Source: Planktothrix sp. PCC 11201 (lineage in GTDB: Bacteria > Cyanobacteriota > Cyanobacteriia > Cyanobacteriales > Microcoleaceae). From it: 64,000 nucleotides of DNA. The DNA is taken from assembly GCF_900009135.1 (NCBI RefSeq), contig NZ_LT797710.1:646825-710824 (forward strand). The letters run 5' to 3'. The notes below the pieces were generated by a model. It did not search any database and had not been told where the DNA came from. It saw only the letters and a list, made by a program, of their open reading frames with translations. Of the stretch, positions 57,917 through 64,000 are shown piece by piece. Position numbers and translations under genes: made by a program. Every line of letters starts with the position of its first letter. Position 1 is the stretch's first letter.

Positions 57917-58840
57917 TTATCCGGCGTAACAAGTATTTCTTCCTAGGGCTTTGGCTTGGTATAGACATTGATCAGCCCGATCAAAAATATCCTCAATTCG
58001 AGTATCCTGTGATCTAAAAACCGCGACCCCAATACTGACTGTGATGTGTAAATTCCCTTTTTCCGTGGGAATGGAAAGGTGAGCAATTAAATCACAAATA
58101 TCCTGGGCAATTTTCAGGGCATCTGCTTGATCGGTTTCCGGGAGTAAAATCACGAATTCTTCTCCGCCATAGCGCCCAAAATAATCACTGGCTCGGAGAT
58201 AATTCTGAATGGCTAAAGTGAAATTGATTAAAATTTGATCGCCTGTTAAATGACCATAATTATCATTAATTTGTTTAAAATGGTCTAAATCTAAGATCAG
58301 TAAAGAAAATAAACTTTTATTCTGAATTGCGAGATTGAATTGGTTTTCAATATATTCAAAAAAGCTACGACGGTTTAAAATTTGGGTCAGGGGATCGAGT
58401 TGAGATAATTGTTGAAGTTTTAACAAAGCTATTTTGAGATTATCTGTTGTTTGTTTCAGGGTTAAATGGGTTTTAACTCTTGCTAAGAGTTCATTTTTAA
58501 TAAAAGGTTTAGTAATATAATCTACAGCCCCTAATTCAAACGCCCGAATCAATTTTTCTTCTTCATAACTAGCCGTGAGAAAAATAATTGGAATTTCTTG
58601 TAATTTCGGATCATTTTTAATAAATTGACAAACCTCTAAGCCATCCATTTCCGGCATCATTAAATCCAACAAAATTAAATCTATTTTATTATCTTTTAAT
58701 CGATTTAATGCTTGAAAACCACTGGTGGCAAAGGTGGTGTTATAGCCCACATCATCAAGAATTTTTCCAACTAATTTTAGATTATTCGTAATATCATCAA
58801 CAATCAAAATACAAAAATCTTCTGGGATAAATGAGTCCAT
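57917..58840 (-). CDS. Response regulator with diguanylate cyclase output (REC-GGDEF)
   Basis: This 307-aa two-domain protein has an N-terminal receiver (about 8-125) with the phosphoacceptor Asp59 in LILLDLMMPEMDG, acidic pair VDD at 14-16 and the conserved Lys in DYITKPF. The C-terminal GGDEF domain (about 150-305) has GRYGGEEFVILLPETD, an active-type GGEEF, and an RASD I-site just upstream for product inhibition by c-di-GMP. It would make c-di-GMP when phosphorylated and so control motility or surface life. It starts 18 bases after the stop of the large hybrid kinase on the same strand, a likely two-gene operon and cognate pair. Confidence 0.93.
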   Translation of the reverse strand: MDSFIPEDFCILIVDDITNNLKLVGKILDDVGYNTTFATSGFQALNRLKDNKIDLILLDLMMPEMDGLEVCQFIKNDPKLQEIPIIFLTASYEEEKLIRAFELGAVDYITKPFIKNELLARVKTHLTLKQTTDNLKIALLKLQQLSQLDPLTQILNRRSFFEYIENQFNLAIQNKSLFSLLILDLDHFKQINDNYGHLTGDQILINFTLAIQNYLRASDYFGRYGGEEFVILLPETDQADALKIAQDICDLIAHLSIPTEKGNLHITVSIGVAVFRSQDTRIEDIFDRADQCLYQAKALGRNTCYAG

Positions 58841-58858
58841 TTTTATTGATTTAACCCC

Positions 58859-61800
58859 CTAATTAATATGATTTTTAAGATTTTCTCTAATTCGAGGAAA
58901 AGCATTTACGGTTTCAGGAATATTATTCCAATCAAATGCGTCTAACTGCATTTCCAGGACTTCGGCATATTCAATTAAAGGCTGATATTGATATTGTTTC
59001 CCCCAGGTTTGTAAGCGTTGAACAAATTGCCGTAAATCTCGAGTTTTTAAGGTTTTTCTTAATGTATTCCAAACCTGTTCCTCCTCCTGTTTAAGTTTTA
59101 AAAGGAATTCTTTTGCTGCGGCTGATCCGATGACCCAAGACAGATCAACTAATATATCATCCGTCTTTTGATCATTTGCCATAACCATACCAGTTTCAGA
59201 GTTTAGGGGTAAATATTTATTTATTTCCCTGACTAATTGTTTTAAACTCACGGGTTTTAGGAGACATCCTTGAGAAAAATCTTGAAGTTCTTTCAATTCT
59301 TCAGTTTGACAGGAAGCGGTAATAATAATAATGGGAATGTGTTGGGTTTTTTCTTCCTGTTTGAGATATTGAGCTACAACTTTTCCATCCATTTCCGGCA
59401 TTCGTAAATCCAATAAAATTAAATCAGGTTGATGAAGTTTTGCTTGATAAATCGCTTGTTTTCCATTCTCCGCAAACCATAATTGATGGTGACTTTCAGC
59501 AAAATATCCCTCAATCAATTTTCGGTTCGATTCTATGTCATCCACCACTAAAATTTTACTGGGTTTAAACTGATTCAGATTGGGATCTTCACTCCAATTA
59601 GATTGGGTAATCAGAGGATTTTGAGCCGGGGATACTTCGGGAAATACAAAAGTAAAAATACTCCCCTTCCCAAGCTGACTTTGGAGCAATACGGTTCCCC
59701 CCATCATCTGAGTTAAGCGCTGAGTAATTGCTAATCCTAAACCCGTGCCTCCATACTTACGATTACTTTGTCCTGAACTTTGAATAAAGGCTTCAAAAAT
59801 CCGACTTTGTTGATCCTCTGCAATGCCAATTCCTGTATCCTCAATACTCAGTTCTAACCAAAATTTTTCACCGTTGAAGGTCAAGTAAGATTGAGTTCGG
59901 GCAGAAATTGTAACTGCTCCGGTATTGGTAAATTTAAGGGAATTACCAATGACATTAAACAGGATTTGACGTAATCGAGTTTCATCAAGATAGAGGGTTT
60001 GGGGAAGTTGGGAATCAATCTGAGTTTGCAAAATCAACCTTTTTTCTGAAGCTTTCGCGTGAAAAATCTGTTGAATTTCTTGAATCATAACTCGCAGGTT
60101 AACGGGAGTATAATTTAATTCAAGTTTGCCCGCTTCAATTTTAGATAAATCCAGAATATCATTAATTAAAGCCAGTAGGGTACGACCGCCCGTAATAATC
60201 GCGTCTAAATAGGGCCGAGCTTTAGGATCAGTGACAACTGATTGTAATAAATCCGTAAACCCTAAAATCGCATTCATCGGTGTTCTAATTTCATGGCTCA
60301 TATTCGCTAGAAATTCACTTTTGGCTTGGTTAGCAATTTCTGCTTCCCTTTTAGCTTGTTCTAGTGCTATATTTCTCTCGGTGAGTTCTTGGCTGCGACG
60401 GGTTTCTTGTTCGAGTAATCTGGCTAATTCCTGTTCTAAGGTTTTGCGATCGCTAATATCAATTAAATACCCTAACATTTCGGTCACATTTCCGGCTGCA
60501 TCTCTGACTTTTCTTAAATGGGTGAGAAACCAGCCATAGTGACCATCGGCTTTCAACCAGCGATATTCATGAATATAAGAATCTTCCGTAAATTGAGTGA
60601 CTAAGTTGGTTAAAACCTGTTCCCGATCATCGGGGTGAATGTGTTGAATCCAAAAGCTAGAATCTTCTAAAAATATTTCAGGTTCATAGCCGACAATATC
60701 CTGAACATTTTTACTAATAAAATTGATCGGATAATTGCCTTCGGCTTGACAACTTAAAATAACAACGGGAGAATAATTAAGTAGGAAATTCAGGCGATCG
60801 CTAGTTTCTCTTAATTCTAATTCGGTTCTTTTGCGATCGCTCACATCTAACATAATCCCTTGCCAAGCGATATCTCCGTTGTCTCGACGTTCGGGGCGAG
60901 AAGCTTCTGCAAGCCATTTTAATTCCCCATTTGGCATTTGATAGCGCAGTTCACAAAATATAGAAGTTAATGTCTCTGCATTCCTGATTTTTTGTTCTCG
61001 TTCTTGTTTAATATCTTCCGGGTAAAACCCCGGTTCTACAATTTTATGATTCTTGATAATTTGCTCGGCATTCCAGCCAAATACCTCTAAGCAACCATCA
61101 CTCATATATTCTATATAACTGGAACCATCGGGACATTTAATATGGGTATAAATTGTTCCAGGAATATTATCAGCTAGGGCTTTTAATTGGGCTTCCCGTT
61201 GACGTAGGGTTTCTTCGATCTGTTTGCGATCGCTAATGTCAAAAGTCATCCCTAAAATTTGTTTAATCTCTCCCTGATCATCTAAAACGGGTACATATTT
61301 AACAACAATCATATAGGGTTCTAGCCCAGGAAGTTGCAAGGTAAATTCCCCAACTTGCAAGGTTTTTGTAGCTATGCTTTCAGTTAATAAGGGTAGGTAT
61401 TGAGAATAAACCTCTGGGGGATAAACGTCTTCATCTCGATAACCAATAAATTTTTCTTTGGGGAATCCCGTTCTTTCTAGGGCGCGTGAATTGACATATT
61501 CAAATCGCCGTTCTGGATCATAAATCACAAAGACATCGGGGGCGTGCTGTACGGTTAAAGCAAACAATTCTTCATTATTTTTCAGGGCGTTTTCAGTTTC
61601 TTTCAAGGAGGTTAAATCTTGGATACTTGCCACAATGCCACAGATGATATTCTGTTCATCTAAATAAGGGGTATAAATCCGCCTCAAATATCGTTTTCCC
61701 TTGGGGATATCTACCCAAGACTCCTGTGTAATTACTTCTCCGGTCAAACATTGATCTAAATAGGGTTTGCTTTTTTTATTAAACCCTTCAATCCCTAAAA

Positions 61801-63823
61801 GGTCAGAAAGAGGATGATTAATTACCTCCTCTAAGGATCGATTCGACAAGTACAAGTAAGCGGGATTAGCTACTTGATGAATATAGTTACTATCCAATAA
61901 ACAAAGGGCATCTCCACTGTTGGCAACAACCCGTTCATATCGTCGTAGGGATTCTTCATAACGTTTGCGATCGCTAATATCCTCAACAATATAAGAAAAC
62001 CGAGGACGATTATATTCGGATAAACCAATATAGGAGACTGTGGCAAATAACCATTGCTGGGTCTGATCATCCCGAGTATATTCATACTCAAACTGGATGG
62101 GTTTTCCTAACCGTTGACTTTCTCGATAATAGTTAATCCAAACTTGGACATCTTGAAAATTTATTCCTAATTCGCTGGCTAATTTATATTGAATATCTTC
62201 TATATTTTTGCCGATAAATTTAGCTGTTGCTGCATTATCAGATATGTGTAAAATATCCGTTTCTAAAAGTTCAACTACTCCCATCATCATCAGGGAAGAA
62301 TTATAAAAACTTCTGAGAATGGCTTCCTGTTGTTTTAACGAGGCTTTGGCTTGTTTAATTCGATCTAATTCCTGTCTTAATTGTTGATTGGTTTGTTCTA
62401 AATCAGCCGTTCTTTCCTGAACTTGAGCTTCGAGTTCTCGATTGGCTTTTTGAACTTGATCCAGGAGAGTCGCTTGTTGAATTCCCAAGGCAACATGAAC
62501 GGATAAGGTGTCTAAAAATTCTCGTTCTTCCGGTTGCCATTGTCGAATTTTATCCCCATTCTGAGCAATTAAACATCCCCAGAATTGATTTTCTACCGTA
62601 ATCGGAATCACCAAATCAGAGGACATAGGATCACAGGACTCAAAAAAAGTGATTCCCAGGGGATTTGAGGTTAATAATTCAGGGGGTGCAAGGGATTCGA
62701 CAATAATTTTTCCAGGATTCTGTGAACTCTCAATCATCACCCGATCGCAGTCTAACAATTGACGAACTTCGGTGACGGTGGCCTTCAAAATCTCATCTAA
62801 ACTTAATGAGGAACGAATTCTTAACACCGTATCTGCTAAGAGTTGATATCTTTGATTTTGTTCTTTGAGTTTATTAATATTGGTATTAACTTTTTGTTTT
62901 AAATCAGAATTTAAAGTTGTTAATAGGTTATTTTTTTCGCTTTGAAGTTTTTCTATTTGTTGCTTTAAAATATAAATAACTCCCTGAATTTCATTCAAGT
63001 CAATGGCTTGTAAAATCGTGGTTTGAGTGACTAAACCCGCTAAATATCCCCGTTCATTAACAATCACTAACCGCCGAATTTTTCTTTGTTTCATAGCTTG
63101 ATGTGCTTCCCAAAGCGAAGCATTAGCATCAATCAAACATAAGGGATGACTCATCACCTGTTCGGCCTGTAACTGGTTCAAATCCTGTTGTAAAGTTTGA
63201 AGTTTGAGGATATCCCGTTCCGTCACAATTCCCAAGGGTCGAATTTTTTGATCGGTTATTTTTTTACCAATCACCACACAACTGACTCGATGTTTAGTCA
63301 TCAGTTTGGCTAACTGTAATACACTAGTTTTTAAGGAGCTACTAATTACGGTTTTAACCATCACTTCTCGAATGGTTCGACACTTGAGAATGTCTGCGGG
63401 TTCCAAAATTTCCCGAATACTTTCTGGGGTAACAATTCCCACGGGTTGTCCTTGTTCATCCAGAATCGGTAAATGTCGAATTCGATGTTGACGCAGAATT
63501 GAAATCATCTCCAGGGGTTCTTTGATGTCCTGTTCCCGAACCGTAATCACCCCCCGTGTCATCACCTCCCCCACCATCGTCCCCTGCAAATTTCGCCCTT
63601 GGGTCGCCAATTTGACAAAATCCCGTTCGGTTAATAACCCCACTAATTGCTGATGCTCCAAAACCAACACACAGCTTGGATCGGGTTGGTGCTGAGTATC
63701 CCTGGAGTCTTGAGTCATTTGTTCAATTACATCCAGGACAGGAGTATCGGGAGATACCCTCAAAAAATGACGATCAATGCAGTCGGTGGGAGAAGAAAGT
63801 GCAACCGCTTGGGAAAATACCAT
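58859..63823 (-). CDS. Hybrid histidine kinase with CBS, GAF, multiple PAS, HisKA, HATPase, REC and HPt-like domains
   Basis: This 1654-aa sensor kinase has no membrane segment. Four CBS motifs (two Bateman pairs) occupy about 15-290 (VVGLLTERDFVKL-like, PVGIVTPESIREIL, PLGIVTERDILKL, LAGLVTQTTILQA). A coiled coil and a GAF domain (about 330-465) follow, then coiled coil, then about five PAS/PAC units (about 510-1140), several with DISDRK endings. HisKA has ANMSHEIRTPMNAIL, His near 1177. HATPase_c has the N box FNVIGNSLKFTN and G boxes. A receiver has LILLDLRMPEMDG, Asp near 1472. The last about 95 residues resemble an HPt helical bundle without the usual histidine. The adenosine-binding CBS part suggests energy-state sensing. 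The ATG is at 63823; the REC-GGDEF gene follows by 18 bases. Confidence 0.92.
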   Translation of the reverse strand: MVFSQAVALSSPTDCIDRHFLRVSPDTPVLDVIEQMTQDSRDTQHQPDPSCVLVLEHQQLVGLLTERDFVKLATQGRNLQGTMVGEVMTRGVITVREQDIKEPLEMISILRQHRIRHLPILDEQGQPVGIVTPESIREILEPADILKCRTIREVMVKTVISSSLKTSVLQLAKLMTKHRVSCVVIGKKITDQKIRPLGIVTERDILKLQTLQQDLNQLQAEQVMSHPLCLIDANASLWEAHQAMKQRKIRRLVIVNERGYLAGLVTQTTILQAIDLNEIQGVIYILKQQIEKLQSEKNNLLTTLNSDLKQKVNTNINKLKEQNQRYQLLADTVLRIRSSLSLDEILKATVTEVRQLLDCDRVMIESSQNPGKIIVESLAPPELLTSNPLGITFFESCDPMSSDLVIPITVENQFWGCLIAQNGDKIRQWQPEEREFLDTLSVHVALGIQQATLLDQVQKANRELEAQVQERTADLEQTNQQLRQELDRIKQAKASLKQQEAILRSFYNSSLMMMGVVELLETDILHISDNAATAKFIGKNIEDIQYKLASELGINFQDVQVWINYYRESQRLGKPIQFEYEYTRDDQTQQWLFATVSYIGLSEYNRPRFSYIVEDISDRKRYEESLRRYERVVANSGDALCLLDSNYIHQVANPAYLYLSNRSLEEVINHPLSDLLGIEGFNKKSKPYLDQCLTGEVITQESWVDIPKGKRYLRRIYTPYLDEQNIICGIVASIQDLTSLKETENALKNNEELFALTVQHAPDVFVIYDPERRFEYVNSRALERTGFPKEKFIGYRDEDVYPPEVYSQYLPLLTESIATKTLQVGEFTLQLPGLEPYMIVVKYVPVLDDQGEIKQILGMTFDISDRKQIEETLRQREAQLKALADNIPGTIYTHIKCPDGSSYIEYMSDGCLEVFGWNAEQIIKNHKIVEPGFYPEDIKQEREQKIRNAETLTSIFCELRYQMPNGELKWLAEASRPERRDNGDIAWQGIMLDVSDRKRTELELRETSDRLNFLLNYSPVVILSCQAEGNYPINFISKNVQDIVGYEPEIFLEDSSFWIQHIHPDDREQVLTNLVTQFTEDSYIHEYRWLKADGHYGWFLTHLRKVRDAAGNVTEMLGYLIDISDRKTLEQELARLLEQETRRSQELTERNIALEQAKREAEIANQAKSEFLANMSHEIRTPMNAILGFTDLLQSVVTDPKARPYLDAIITGGRTLLALINDILDLSKIEAGKLELNYTPVNLRVMIQEIQQIFHAKASEKRLILQTQIDSQLPQTLYLDETRLRQILFNVIGNSLKFTNTGAVTISARTQSYLTFNGEKFWLELSIEDTGIGIAEDQQSRIFEAFIQSSGQSNRKYGGTGLGLAITQRLTQMMGGTVLLQSQLGKGSIFTFVFPEVSPAQNPLITQSNWSEDPNLNQFKPSKILVVDDIESNRKLIEGYFAESHHQLWFAENGKQAIYQAKLHQPDLILLDLRMPEMDGKVVAQYLKQEEKTQHIPIIIITASCQTEELKELQDFSQGCLLKPVSLKQLVREINKYLPLNSETGMVMANDQKTDDILVDLSWVIGSAAAKEFLLKLKQEEEQVWNTLRKTLKTRDLRQFVQRLQTWGKQYQYQPLIEYAEVLEMQLDAFDWNNIPETVNAFPRIRENLKNHIN

Positions 63824-64000
63824 TGTCTTTGGGGAAAAATGTACGGGATATTGATTTTTCTCTATTATAAACCTGGAAAATAAATCAAACCTTTCACTTT
63901 TCTTGATATAGCAGTCGCCACATCTATTAGGACATTCTTGAAAGCTAAAAGCTGCTCACAGTAAGTATTTACCTATTGCCCATTGCCTATTCCCTATTGC
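63824..64000. other. Spacer upstream of the hybrid kinase, ending in heptameric repeats
   Basis: The spacer holds the presumed promoter of the kinase operon. The last bases (about 63973-64000) are CCCATTG/CCTATTC units like those at 57338 and 57851. No gene is visible before the window edge. Confidence 0.5.

Overview
The window reads as chromosomal DNA of a filamentous, bloom-forming cyanobacterium, most likely Planktothrix or a close relative in the Oscillatoriales. The evidence is a three-repeat phycobilisome core-membrane linker (ApcE), a cyanobacterial-type PdhB, two ABC1/UbiB-family kinases, many HIP1 octamers (GCGATCGC), many short dispersed repeats, and an aeruginosin-type peptide cluster. 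The genus is an inference from gene content and low GC; no database search was run.

Region 1 (1-18.2 kb) is mixed housekeeping and accessory DNA. In order it holds the tail of an unidentified gene, a membrane protein, an HTH protein with a very acidic middle, a tocopherol-type methyltransferase, a KtrB-KtrA potassium uptake pair, two UbiB-like kinases, a DegT-family aminotransferase carrying an in-frame 9-bp satellite, a small ABM-like protein, a DUF427 protein, a HicB-like/PIN toxin-antitoxin pair, a GspE/PilB ATPase, a DUF3352 protein, a ParD antitoxin followed by a decayed ParE, and a class V aminotransferase.

Region 2 (18.2-21.6 kb) is apcE with a long leader.

Region 3 (21.8-45.8 kb) is an aeruginosin-type NRPS/PKS cluster. 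AerA (A-KR-ACP loading module) would supply an aryl-lactate starter. AerB (TubC-type docking, C-A-PCP-E) would add a D-amino acid. AerD, AerE and AerF plus a second SDR would make 2-carboxy-6-hydroxyoctahydroindole (Choi) from prephenate. AerG (C-A-PCP) would add Choi. A C-A-PCP-reductase protein would add the last residue and release it reductively as an aldehyde or alcohol. A GT4 glycosyltransferase and an ABC exporter follow. No halogenase, sulfotransferase or thioesterase is present. The predicted product is an aryl-lactyl, D-branched-chain residue, Choi, reduced basic C-terminus compound, possibly glycosylated.

Region 4 (46-53.6 kb) has a Bax-inhibitor-1-like membrane protein, an 866-bp gap, and two tandem paralogues. 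Each paralogue is exactly 981 aa and is built from a beta-helix, a Pro-Thr/Ser linker and RTX-like repeats. They look like type I-secreted surface proteins.

Region 5 (53.7-64 kb) has pdhB, secD and secF, an AroH chorismate mutase, and a two-gene signalling operon of a 1654-aa hybrid histidine kinase and a REC-GGDEF protein.

Dispersed repeats recur throughout. They include TGATAACTGAT-type arrays that supply gene ends, a 62-bp MITE-like pair, CCCATTG heptamers and palindromes. A 34-bp inverted repeat flanks most of the aer cluster. No tRNA, rRNA or CRISPR array was seen, and no intact transposase.
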